A stretch of 64,000 bases of DNA, from positions 44,398 through 108,397 of the forward strand of contig JAOYTL010000019.1 of the NCBI GenBank assembly GCA_025846845.1, written 5' to 3'. Both the position numbers and the translations under genes were made by a program. Below the pieces are notes generated by a model that ran no database searches, was not told the DNA's origin, and saw only the letters and a list, made by a program, of their open reading frames with translations. This document shows positions 1 to 7,798 of the stretch, piece after piece; the first letter of the stretch is position 1, and every line of letters starts with the position of its first letter. This DNA comes from Alloboseaceae bacterium BT-24-1 (GTDB lineage: Bacteria; Pseudomonadota; Alphaproteobacteria; Rhizobiales; Beijerinckiaceae).

Positions 1-119
1 TGCCGATCCGACCCCATGCGGAAGTTTCCGCCGGGAAGCCAGATCATGCCCGGACGAGGCGGTGCCCCGGTGAACGCCGCCTCGAGGGATGGTGCGGGCT
101 TGGTGTCGGCCACCGTCAT
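1..119 (-). CDS. Formylglycine-generating-enzyme-like (FGE-sulfatase) protein, N-terminal 39 codons only
   Basis: Reading the minus strand from an ATG at 119 gives an open frame that runs off the left edge. It contains PGMIWLPGGNFRMGSDR, the hallmark opening of the FGE-sulfatase fold (usual form: M-W-I-P-G-G-x-F-x-M-G-S). An SD-like GGAG lies about 8 bases upstream of the ATG. The gene starts 37 bases after the HdeA-like gene on the same strand. Family members activate sulfatases by oxidising a cysteine to formylglycine, but many relatives have other or unknown roles, and the active-site cysteines would lie outside the window. The family call is fairly safe; the exact function cannot be judged from the visible part. 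Confidence 0.75.
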   Translation of the reverse strand, partial: MTVADTKPAPSLEAAFTGAPPRPGMIWLPGGNFRMGSDR

Positions 120-156
120 GCGCCTACTCCAAGACTACGAATCCTGCGGACCGAAC

Positions 157-513
157 CTAGGGCTTCATCTTGATCCCGAGCTTCGCGCGCATGTCCTTGA
201 ACACCACGGCAATCGCTTCGATGATTTTCTTGTCGGGATTGGCCTTGCAGTACTGGATGACCTCGTGCTCCGCCTCCTTCGCCCTCTTGACCTCGAGGAG
301 ATGCTTCTTGGCGAGACCGTTGTACCAGCCGCTATACCAAGCGGTGAGCATATCGGCGTCTTCCTGGAAGGTTCCCGCGAGCTGGGCGCAGGTCAGCTTC
401 TGGACGTCGATATAGCCCTTGGCATCCGCGTAAGCGCTCAGTGGAGTCTGCGCACTCAACGGCTGGATCAATGTCGACATCAAAATCGATACACCTAGAA
501 GCTTACGCATCAT
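157..513 (-). CDS. HdeA/HdeB-like small periplasmic protein
   Basis: This is a 118-residue protein with an N-terminal signal peptide (hydrophobic stretch to about residue 20, likely cleavage near AQT). The mature part is small and helical with exactly two cysteines, C42 and C89, as in HdeA/HdeB acid-stress chaperones, where they form one disulfide. The segment YIDVQKLTCAQL resembles the start of the HdeA fold. HdeA-family proteins bind unfolded periplasmic proteins at low pH; whether this one does is inferred from family. A tandem ATG makes the start ambiguous by one codon. The FGE-like gene follows closely on the same strand and may share its transcript. Confidence 0.7.
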   Translation of the reverse strand: MMRKLLGVSILMSTLIQPLSAQTPLSAYADAKGYIDVQKLTCAQLAGTFQEDADMLTAWYSGWYNGLAKKHLLEVKRAKEAEHEVIQYCKANPDKKIIEAIAVVFKDMRAKLGIKMKP

Positions 514-598
514 CTTCTTTCCTCTTCATAGATTGTGCATCGCGACCGCGCAAAAGCCCTTTTCGCACAGCTCATCGAGGCTGGTGCTGGCCGGACTC

Positions 599-2029
599 TC
601 AGCCGATCTTCTGGGCTGGAGGAATTGTCCATGTCCCATTGATGATCGATGGGTCTGTCTCGCTCGGCCAATACATCCGCAGCATCAGGATGAAATCGCC
701 GGCGGGCGCGGGAAGCCAGTTCGACTCCTTGTCCTTTCCGGGCGAATCCTTCTGGATGTAAAGGTCCGTCGAGCCGTCCGGATTGGTCTGCAGATTTTGC
801 CGTGCGCTGATGGAGTATCGATTTAGCGGATTGTTCACGAAAAAGTACTTGTCGTCATACATCGTCAGCGACCAGAACCCCTCGGCCGGCGGCAGGTGCC
901 CCTTGGGGAAGCGCATGACGTACTTGTTCGCTCCATTGTATTTGTGCCCCTCGGCATCCGCCTTCGAGGTCGGGTACACCGCATCCTGCGGGCGGTTGGC
1001 GCCGAGCCCGATCGCCGTGATCAGCGCCCGCATCAGATAGTCCGTGCCGTAGATGCCGGTCTTCGTGGTGAACGCCCAGCCGTTCTGCTGCGTGATCGCC
1101 TTGTTGATCTTGAACTGGAGCATGATCCTGTCGAAGGCGATGTCCGGAATGCGATTGGCGAAATCCGCCTTGAGCTTGCTCGCGTCGAACGACTGGCCGG
1201 GAACGATGCCGATGCTGGCAAATCTGGCGAGCTGAGCGGCGTCCGCTTCGGAAGGCGGGTTCGTCTTCATCAGCTCGCAGAGCAACGTGAAATAGGACAC
1301 CGCGTCCATGCGGTTGACCTGGTCACGGACCGCCGTCTTCATGTCGACCGCCGGGTCAGCCTTGCCGGCCGGCGGCGTGTAGGGCTTGCCATAGGCGCTC
1401 AGCGGCACGAGCTTGAACTCGTCCTGCAGCTTGTGCACGGCGGCATAGTCCTCCGGCGTGCCGGTGCAGTAGATGCGGCCGAGCAGCCAGACGATGGCGG
1501 TGGATGATTTGTATTCCTTCACGCCCTCCGGCAGCGTGCCCTCCCAGCCGGGGCCGGTAATCGCATAGGTCTGCGCGCCGGTGCCGGTCGTGCGCTTGCC
1601 CGGAACTTGGAACACCGTGGTCCAGCCGTCGAGCATTGGCATCAGGAAATAGCGATCCTTCATGTCCGGGATGCTGAGCACCCAGGGTTCCTTGCCGACA
1701 TCGAAGAAGGCGGTCGTGTAGAGCGTGTCGGCGTTCGGCGCCGTGACGTCCTTGAACGCGGCGTCGGGATAGTTGCGCAGCTTGATGATCTGGCCCATTG
1801 GCGCCCGGGTGCCGACGGGCTCGGCGACATTGGTCATGATCCGACGGGTCATTTCCATCGTCACCAGCGGATAGCCGAAGATGTAGGCGTCGGTCGCGAG
1901 CCAGAACTCCTCGAGACCTTCGCCGAGGCCGAGAAACGCTCCCTGCTCGGCGAGCGCCGACTTGCTCATCGCCGTGCTGGCGAGCAAGCTCATGCCGCCC
2001 AGTGCGGCGGAGCGACGGGTGATCTTCAT
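599..2029 (-). CDS. DUF1254/DUF1214 domain secreted protein
   Basis: This 476-residue protein starts with a twin-arginine-like signal (TRRSAALGG near residues 4-12, then a hydrophobic run). The N-terminal half matches the DUF1254 pattern (YIFGYPLVTMEMTRR, then PNADTLYTTAFFDV) and the C-terminal half the DUF1214 pattern (PAEGFWSLTMYD, then NPLNRYSI). Two-domain proteins of this kind are common in soil alphaproteobacteria; their biochemical role is unknown. A strong SD (GAGGAGG) sits upstream of the ATG at 2029. The outer-membrane barrel gene is 72 bases upstream on the same strand, so the two may be cotranscribed. It is intact, with no frameshift. Confidence 0.85.
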   Translation of the reverse strand: MKITRRSAALGGMSLLASTAMSKSALAEQGAFLGLGEGLEEFWLATDAYIFGYPLVTMEMTRRIMTNVAEPVGTRAPMGQIIKLRNYPDAAFKDVTAPNADTLYTTAFFDVGKEPWVLSIPDMKDRYFLMPMLDGWTTVFQVPGKRTTGTGAQTYAITGPGWEGTLPEGVKEYKSSTAIVWLLGRIYCTGTPEDYAAVHKLQDEFKLVPLSAYGKPYTPPAGKADPAVDMKTAVRDQVNRMDAVSYFTLLCELMKTNPPSEADAAQLARFASIGIVPGQSFDASKLKADFANRIPDIAFDRIMLQFKINKAITQQNGWAFTTKTGIYGTDYLMRALITAIGLGANRPQDAVYPTSKADAEGHKYNGANKYVMRFPKGHLPPAEGFWSLTMYDDKYFFVNNPLNRYSISARQNLQTNPDGSTDLYIQKDSPGKDKESNWLPAPAGDFILMLRMYWPSETDPSIINGTWTIPPAQKIG

Positions 2030-2101
2030 TTGTCAGCCTCCTCAATAGTATCGAGAGTGGAACACCGGCCTGAAGGCATGCTTCCGCAGCGACGCTGCGG
2101 A

Positions 2102-3001
2102 TCAGAAGCGCGCCGTCAGGCCCAGGACGGGTCCGTGCGTCAGCATGTCGTACTCGTAGTGCGACCTGCCGCGCCCTTTGGAGAAGTCGACATAGAGCGC
2201 CCGATAGCCGAGCATGCCGCTCCAGGCGGCGCTCTGCGTGCGGGCGAATTCCCAGTTGAGATAGCCCATGGCCTGCCAGGACAAATCGCTTCCGACGCCG
2301 AAGCCCCCGACATCGGCGCGCAACACGAGTTCGGTGCTGGGCGAGAAATGATGGCGCAGGCGCAGGCCGACCAGCGGGTCGAGCCAGGTGACGTCGCCGG
2401 ATGCGGCAACGGCGCGGCCGCCGCGGAGCGTCAGATCAGCAATCGACAAGCCTGCCGTCAGCGCCAGGCTGGCCTCGGCATTCTGCCACCAGAAACGCCC
2501 GCCGCCATAGAGATCGATCGACGTCCCCGTTCCGGGCGCCGAACCTTCCCAGTGAAGCAATTCGTAGGCGAGCACCGCCTCCGCGATGAACATCTTAAAC
2601 TGGAGCGAGACCGCAGCCGCCACAGCCCCCCCGATCTGAGGATGGACGCTGCGTGCGCGTGCGCCGCTGTCGGAGACGCCCACCTTCATGTAGGTGAGAT
2701 CGGTCATGACGGCGAAGCGCCCGTTGCGCGCCTCGAAGGCCCCCATCAGGCCGAAGAGCTCCTCCGGAATCGGGCGGTCCAGGATTTCCCCGAGCGTGGC
2801 GTCGATCTCGGTGGAGCGACCCTTGACCGTGGTCGTGCCGTTGACCGACGGCAGCCACGCATAAGGCATGGCGATATAGGTCCAGGCCGGCGGCTGCGGC
2901 GGTGTTGTCGCCCGCGGGGGCAGGTCGGCAGCGAAGGACGCAGTGCCGATACAGCTCACGACGACAGCGACGGCGTGGCACACTCTGCGTATGCCCGACA
3001 T
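2102..3001 (-). CDS. Putative outer-membrane beta-barrel protein
   Basis: The frame is open from 3217, but the ATG at 3001 is preferred: GGAGG lies about 8 bases upstream, and it is followed directly by a signal peptide (hydrophobic core AVAVVVSCIGT, cleavage near SFAADLPP). The mature protein alternates short polar and aromatic strands (WTYIAMPYAWLPSV, then GGRFWWQNAE), has glycine-rich turns, and ends in LTARF, the terminal phenylalanine typical of outer-membrane barrels. The exact family is not recognised. Its stop is 72 bases before the DUF1254 gene, suggesting a two-gene unit. Confidence 0.7.
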   Translation of the reverse strand: MSGIRRVCHAVAVVVSCIGTASFAADLPPRATTPPQPPAWTYIAMPYAWLPSVNGTTTVKGRSTEIDATLGEILDRPIPEELFGLMGAFEARNGRFAVMTDLTYMKVGVSDSGARARSVHPQIGGAVAAAVSLQFKMFIAEAVLAYELLHWEGSAPGTGTSIDLYGGGRFWWQNAEASLALTAGLSIADLTLRGGRAVAASGDVTWLDPLVGLRLRHHFSPSTELVLRADVGGFGVGSDLSWQAMGYLNWEFARTQSAAWSGMLGYRALYVDFSKGRGRSHYEYDMLTHGPVLGLTARF

Positions 3002-3242
3002 TTTCCCCGCCTCCTGGCGGGTCGTCGGAAGGTTATCGCCGGGCCAGCCCGCAGCGAGCGTGCGAGTCGCTCGTGGGCTCCTCGCCGCCCGAGATCTTAC
3101 GCGCCACATCATGCCCCCTTCGGCCAGCCCGCCTCGGTCACCACCTATGGCGGTACTCCGATCACGGCTGGTCTTGCTTGGCCATTTCGCGCCAGATCGC
3201 AGGACGTGTCTTGCCATTTCGCGCCAATGCGCCCCGGCGCGA

Positions 3243-3611
3243 TCAACCGCGGATTTTGGCAGTCGGCCGGCGATTCCCGTTCTGCCTGCGATAAGCCGCG
3301 GGCTGAACCTTCATCAAGCGCATGAAGGTACGGCTGAAGCTGCTGGCGCCGGCGTAACCAAGGCTTAACGCTATGTGCGAAATGTGTTCATTGGTTTCGG
3401 CGAGCAAGCGGCAGGCTGTGTCGAGACGCACCTCGGCGACTATTTCGCTGTAACTCGTTCCCATCGAAGCAAGGTGACGCTGCAGCGAGCGCACGCGCAC
3501 ACCCAATCGACTTGCAGTCGATGGAAGAGCTGCGCCATTGTGCTGCAGCGACGCAGCAACCGCCGCTCGCACCTCGTGTCGGGAGGGCATATGGACGAGC
3601 TTCATAGCCAC
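3243..3611 (-). CDS. Short AraC-type DNA-binding protein (C-terminal domain only)
   Basis: This 122-residue product (GTG start) carries both helix-turn-helix units of an AraC/XylS DNA-binding domain: LGVRVRSLQRHLASMG, then ISHIALSLGYAGASSFSRTF, followed by the conserved PAAYRRQ tail. Full AraC regulators are about 300 residues with an N-terminal sensor domain. That domain is absent here, and stop codons interrupt the frame just upstream. It may be a standalone AraC-type regulator or the surviving end of a broken gene. It lies divergent to the full-length AraC gene at 3863. Confidence 0.65.
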   Translation of the reverse strand: MAMKLVHMPSRHEVRAAVAASLQHNGAALPSTASRLGVRVRSLQRHLASMGTSYSEIVAEVRLDTACRLLAETNEHISHIALSLGYAGASSFSRTFMRLMKVQPAAYRRQNGNRRPTAKIRG

Positions 3612-3862
3612 GTCGTGAATGGTGCGGACCTTCGTCCCGGATCAGACAGCCCTGTTATTCAATGACTGAAAATTTCGGCCGTCTGGCCATCGGACGCCAA
3701 AACTAGATTGAAATGAGCACTATTTGAGGCGCCGGGACAAAGGACTGCGCCTCATCGCAAGCAGCAACGACGTGCAACCACTCCCACGGCCTTGGTGACG
3801 ATGGTCCCGGAGGAGCGGCAAGGCGGAATAAGGATTTAACTCTCTGCCGGGGGGCAAATATT

Positions 3863-4864
3863 ATGGCCGGAATTCCTCTGACCCGTTGCCAATTCCTCAT
3901 TCCCTTCACCGTCATTCATGACGAGATCGGCGCCTCCACCGCGCCGCTTCTGGCAAAATTCGGGCTTCCGACGTCCGTGGAGGAAAAAGCGGACCACTTC
4001 ATACCCTTGCTGCGCGCCGTTAGCTTCGCGGAGGCTGCCCAGCAATCGCAGGGGATCGTCGATTTCGGATTTCAGGCGTCGCAGCGGCTGCAATATTGCC
4101 ACCTCAGTGAAAAGCTCAGGATGGTGATTGGCTATTCGCCGACGCTGTTCACCGCACTTCAGCAGGTATGTAAATGGGCAACCCTTGAAGACAATGTCCT
4201 GCACATGTGGCTCGAACGCTGCGATGACCACCTGAAGATATGCAGCAGGCTCCTTGGCACCTCTGGCATCGCGCATCTGGAACACTCGCAATGGCTCCAG
4301 AACATTTTTCCCATTCACATCGTCCGGCAATTCGCTGGGGCAAACTGGGTGCCAGCGACAATGGCCTTCGAGGCCCGGTACACACCCAGCGCGCAGACCC
4401 GATCCTCCTGGCCGAACACACGCTTCCTGTCGGGTCAGGCCGCATCCTGGATCGACGTTCCTGTCTCGTTCCTGAGCCTTCCCAGTCTCGCAGACGAGCT
4501 GCCGGCATCGCCCGCGGACGACGAGACGGGACCGTCCGCCAACGACATCGTCGGCGCGCTAAGATTGATGTTGCCGTCCTATCTGGATGAAGGAGCGCCG
4601 ACCGTAGCCGAAGTCGCGGAGATGGCCGGCGTCAGCGTGAGGAGCCTTCAACGCAAGCTGTCCGGTGCGGGCCTATCGTATTCCGATCTGCTCGGGGCGG
4701 CCCGGTTCGAGAACGCGGCCCGGCTGCTGCGCGACAGCGATGCCAAGATCATCGAGATCGCGTTCTCCTCCGGCTACGCGGATCCGGCGCATTTTACCCG
4801 TGCCTTCCGTCGGATTTCGGGCATCACTCCGCGGGAGTATCGTGACCAGTCGAGGCTGCGATAG
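3863..4864 (+). CDS. AraC-family transcriptional regulator
   Basis: This 333-residue protein has an N-terminal region resembling the Arabinose_bd type sensor of one-component AraC regulators (residues 1-190). Its C-terminal AraC domain (about 230-330) contains VAEVAEMAGVSVRSLQRKL, then IIEIAFSSGYADPAHFTRAF and the PREYR ending. It probably controls a neighbouring gene set such as the DUF1254/outer-membrane pair, but the sequence does not show its target. It diverges from the short AraC-like ORF at 3611 across about 250 bases that should hold both promoters. Confidence 0.85.
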   Translation: MAGIPLTRCQFLIPFTVIHDEIGASTAPLLAKFGLPTSVEEKADHFIPLLRAVSFAEAAQQSQGIVDFGFQASQRLQYCHLSEKLRMVIGYSPTLFTALQQVCKWATLEDNVLHMWLERCDDHLKICSRLLGTSGIAHLEHSQWLQNIFPIHIVRQFAGANWVPATMAFEARYTPSAQTRSSWPNTRFLSGQAASWIDVPVSFLSLPSLADELPASPADDETGPSANDIVGALRLMLPSYLDEGAPTVAEVAEMAGVSVRSLQRKLSGAGLSYSDLLGAARFENAARLLRDSDAKIIEIAFSSGYADPAHFTRAFRRISGITPREYRDQSRLR

Positions 4865-4972
4865 GTATGCAGCCCGATATGCTGGAGCGATGATTGGGTA
4901 GCACTTGCTGGGCTCCTCGCTTGCGGGTGATAGACTTCGGTCGTAGGCAGTTGTGCGACAGATCGGAAGGCA

Positions 4973-4995
4973 GCACGGCGGGATGCCCGCCGTGC
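4973..4995 (-). terminator. Strong GC hairpin between convergent genes
   Basis: A perfect 10-bp stem (GCACGGCGGG pairing with CCCGCCGTGC) encloses a 3-base loop. It lies just past the stop of the tyrosine recombinase (minus strand) and downstream of the AraC gene (plus strand). No clear T-run follows on either strand, so it may act as a weak or factor-assisted terminator. Confidence 0.45.
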
Positions 4996-5003
4996 CAACT
5001 GAT

Positions 5004-5657
5004 TTAGAGATCCGTCTGCTCCGACAGGATGAGAGCATCATCTACTTCGATGCCGAGGTACCGCACGGTGCTTTCCAGTTTGGAATGCCCGAGCAGCAGC
5101 TGACAGGCGCGTAGATTGCCGGTGCGCTTGTAGATCAAGGCAACTTTCGTGCGCCGAAGGCTGTGCGTCCCGTAGAGCGCTGGGTCAAGGCCGATCAGGG
5201 CGACCCAGCCATCCAGCAGGCGGCCGTATTGCCGGGTCGTCACGTGCTCGCCGGGTCGACTGCGGCTCGGGAAGAGCCAATCGCCAGTTGCCGCTGGTCG
5301 TCTCCTGAGCCAAGGCGTAAGCGCCTCTCGGGTCGGATCGGTGAGCTCGAAAGGCACGGGCCGGCCGGTCTTCTGCTGGATGATCGATGTCCTCAGCCTC
5401 ACCGTTCCACCGAGTACAACATCACCCACGCGCAGCCGGACGAGATCGCAGCCACGCAGCTTGCTGTCGATCGCGAGATTGAACATCGCCAGATCACGCA
5501 CACGACGTTCGTGCTGCAGCCGTGTCCTGATTGCCCAGATGTGACGCGGCTTAAGGGGCGGCTTTGGGCCTATAATTCGCCCGGTATTCCACGCCGGACA
5601 CTGATGGGTCTGCTGAGCTTCGACTAGCATGACGCATCCTCCATCGGGATGCCGCAT
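5004..5657 (-). CDS. Small tyrosine-type site-specific recombinase
   Basis: This 217-residue protein consists essentially of the catalytic domain of a tyrosine recombinase. Visible catalytic residues are Arg (SKLRGCDLV), Lys (QQKTGRP), the H-x-x-R box (THSLRRTK), the second His (LLGHSKLE) and the nucleophile Tyr (TVRYLG). The usual N-terminal arm-binding domain is largely missing, as in a widespread group of short alphaproteobacterial recombinases. An internal ATG at codon 10 is an alternative start. It is not next to a recognisable tRNA or repeated end, so what it mobilises is unknown. It sits inside the larger comM element and may be a leftover from an earlier integration. Confidence 0.85.
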   Translation of the reverse strand: MRHPDGGCVMLVEAQQTHQCPAWNTGRIIGPKPPLKPRHIWAIRTRLQHERRVRDLAMFNLAIDSKLRGCDLVRLRVGDVVLGGTVRLRTSIIQQKTGRPVPFELTDPTREALTPWLRRRPAATGDWLFPSRSRPGEHVTTRQYGRLLDGWVALIGLDPALYGTHSLRRTKVALIYKRTGNLRACQLLLGHSKLESTVRYLGIEVDDALILSEQTDL

Positions 5658-6096
5658 CCGGGACGCATTATACTGCGTCCGTCACTCGTCTGCGCCAGGA
5701 GCGGACTCTGACACTTCGCCCGAAAGCAGACCTGACAGTAGCGTAAGGTACATGACGTGCTGGATGGCTTGATCGTGACAGCCCAATCCAATTCAGCAGC
5801 CGACCGGGTGAGCAGACAGTGCTCACAGCGCAGCGACCGAGCCGCTGAACTGAGTGTCTCTCAGCGCTTCGAAGCACGCGGTCAGGCTTCTACGCGGTCG
5901 CCACATTGACGTCGGCAAGATTTGTGCCGGCTGGGGGCGCCCGGTGGTCGCGGCGTGCTGGGGCGTCAAATCCGTCTGCCCCCTTGGCCCGCAACCGAAG
6001 GCGTAAACTGATCTGCGCATACTTTGGAGGCTGGACTCTGGGTCGCGAGCGCTGGGAGTGACGGCTCTCCGCCATTCTCGCAGCTGATGTCACCGG
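5658..6096. other. Gene-poor stretch of about 440 bases
   Basis: Only short overlapping frames without recognisable protein character occur here. No tRNA, repeat pair or convincing terminator was found. It may be decayed sequence between the recombinase and the small ORF/monooxygenase pair. Confidence 0.4.
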
Positions 6097-6276
6097 CTAA
6101 GGCATAGTCTCGGCCCGCGGCCCGCTGAGAATCCTCGCCGAAGCTTTCATAATTGCGTTGCGGATTGCCATTCTGCGAAGTTGCTTAGCAACCTCGATGT
6201 GATGGGCGATAAGTTCGGGCGTGACTATCAGGGGTCGGCAGCCCCGCGCCTTTGGCATCAAGAACGTGATCATCAT
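6097..6276 (-). CDS. Small ORF (59 aa) translationally coupled to the monooxygenase-like gene
   Basis: This short frame begins with tandem ATG codons at 6276 that overlap the stop of the upstream gene in an ATGA arrangement, a common sign of translational coupling. The product is basic and probably helical (PELIAHHIEVAKQLRRMAIR) with no signal peptide or membrane segment. I do not recognise it. The overlap and the clean frame to a TAG at 6097 support it as a real small gene, but composition alone cannot exclude chance. Confidence 0.4.
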   Translation of the reverse strand: MMITFLMPKARGCRPLIVTPELIAHHIEVAKQLRRMAIRNAIMKASARILSGPRAETMP

Positions 6277-6584
6277 TCAGCCGCCCGATTTTCCCACGTC
6301 CGAGCGTGCGTCACGTTGCAAATCTGATAGCTGAAGAGGCTGAAGAACTTTGTGAAGCCGAGCTTTTTGGCCTCACGATGCTCGGGATGCCTTTTCCATT
6401 CATCCAGAGCTTCTGCCGAAGCAAACTCAACAATCGTCACCCGCTCGCCGTCTTCAGCAACGAAGCCCTTATGAGAGATGTAGCCGGGAACGCTCCGGGC
6501 TAACTCGCTCATTCGCTTGGCCATTGGGCCGTACTCATCCTGGATGCCAGGGGCTAGGCGGGAACGAAACACGGTGACGATCAT
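6273..6584 (-). CDS. Antibiotic biosynthesis monooxygenase (ABM) domain protein
   Basis: This 103-residue single-domain protein has the ABM dimeric alpha/beta-barrel pattern: it opens MIVTVFRSRLAPG, continues with VPGYISHKGFVAEDGERVTIVEF, then EALDEWKRHPEH. Family members include quinol or haem monooxygenases and many uncharacterised stress-linked proteins; the sequence alone does not identify a substrate. It is followed by a coupled small ORF, and a LysR regulator lies upstream on the same strand, about 120 bases away. Confidence 0.8.
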   Translation of the reverse strand: MIVTVFRSRLAPGIQDEYGPMAKRMSELARSVPGYISHKGFVAEDGERVTIVEFASAEALDEWKRHPEHREAKKLGFTKFFSLFSYQICNVTHARTWENRAAE

Positions 6585-6703
6585 CGAGTGGATACCTTTG
6601 GCAGCGGGTTTGGATGCTGCCGAAGGTTGCGCCCACCGTCCCAGCAGTTTCTCGAACCTGCTGGATCAAAAACTATAAGGCAAATGCATTGATTTAATAG
6701 AAA

Positions 6704-7621
6704 TTATGCGCGATTTGTTTGATGTTCCAACTTCTCTTTTATACTGGTCGCGAGCTGACTAATTGGCCCGTCCAGCCGGCTCGGTACGTTGCTACGGATC
6801 AGGGCTACAGTTACCGGCATGTCGAAGTCGACCACGGCGAGGATTTGGCGCCCGGCGCGGTGAGGGCTGTTTTCAAACAACCGACGGGGAACGAGCGATA
6901 GGCCGTTGCTGCCGGACAAGAGAGACAGTTGCAGGTCCTCGCCGAAGATTTCTGCGGCCACATGCATACGAAGTCGTTGTCGGTCGAAAGCTCGCGTCAG
7001 CGCAGCGCGGCAGCCGCAGCCTGGTGGGTTGAGAAACCAATCCGCCTCTGCCAAATCGCGCAGACGCCATGGGCTGCCGTCGCGCTTGGTTGCTGAACGC
7101 GAAGCCGACACCACGACAACCTGTTCGTCAGCGAGACCAATGCGTTGGAGCCCCGCCGGAATAGTGTGCGCCTCGGTCAGCAGACCTATGGCGCAATCGA
7201 TAGCCCCACTTCGCACGTCCTCGATGAGACCGCTGCTCCAGTTCGATCCGATTTGAAGCCGAAGGCGCGGGTAGCGCTGCCGCAGGTCTTCGAGGGGCGC
7301 AGTCAGCACCATTTCGCCAAGCCCGTGCGCAACGCCAATTCTGAGTTCGCCGGTTGGATCGCTTGCGCTTGTCGCGCAGGTCTCCAGCGCAACAACCGCT
7401 GCGAGCACCGCCCGGCAATGTTCAAGGACGTGGTTGCCTAACGTGGTTAGGACGGCCGGTTTAACGGCGCGGTTAAAGAGAAAGCCTTCTCCAACTGTCG
7501 CCTCAAAATTCTGGATTCGCCTGGTGGTGGCAGGCTGGGTTAGATTCAGACGGGCAGCAGCTCGGCTGACTGATCCCGTTTCGGCTACGGCCACAAAGGC
7601 TTCGATGTCCTGAAAGTTCAT
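6704..7621 (-). CDS. LysR-family transcriptional regulator
   Basis: This 305-residue protein has an N-terminal winged helix (residues 1-60: FVAVAETGSVSRAAARLNLTQPATTRRIQNFE) and a periplasmic-binding-fold effector domain (about 90-295). The frame is intact and close to normal LysR length. LysR proteins usually regulate an adjacent gene. The nearest candidate is the monooxygenase-like gene 120 bases downstream on the same strand, which would be less usual than a divergent target. Confidence 0.9.
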   Translation of the reverse strand: MNFQDIEAFVAVAETGSVSRAAARLNLTQPATTRRIQNFEATVGEGFLFNRAVKPAVLTTLGNHVLEHCRAVLAAVVALETCATSASDPTGELRIGVAHGLGEMVLTAPLEDLRQRYPRLRLQIGSNWSSGLIEDVRSGAIDCAIGLLTEAHTIPAGLQRIGLADEQVVVVSASRSATKRDGSPWRLRDLAEADWFLNPPGCGCRAALTRAFDRQRLRMHVAAEIFGEDLQLSLLSGSNGLSLVPRRLFENSPHRAGRQILAVVDFDMPVTVALIRSNVPSRLDGPISQLATSIKEKLEHQTNRA

Positions 7622-7798
7622 GCAGACGGCTTATAACCATATGGCTGACATGCGCCAAATGGACCCCCAGAACCTGTAGAAGCTAGGTTCTTGAGCCAGC
7701 CTTCAGCAAATCCGGCACGCTCGTAACCGACGTGCGCCATTAGCCGACGTTGAGAGATTGCCCGAAAGCCGACGTTGCGAGGGCGCGAAGCATCTCGC

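Noticed and set aside
16..498. 160-codon plus-strand frame at the left edge
   Set aside because: It is antisense to the HdeA-like and FGE-like genes, which have clear motifs and SD sites.
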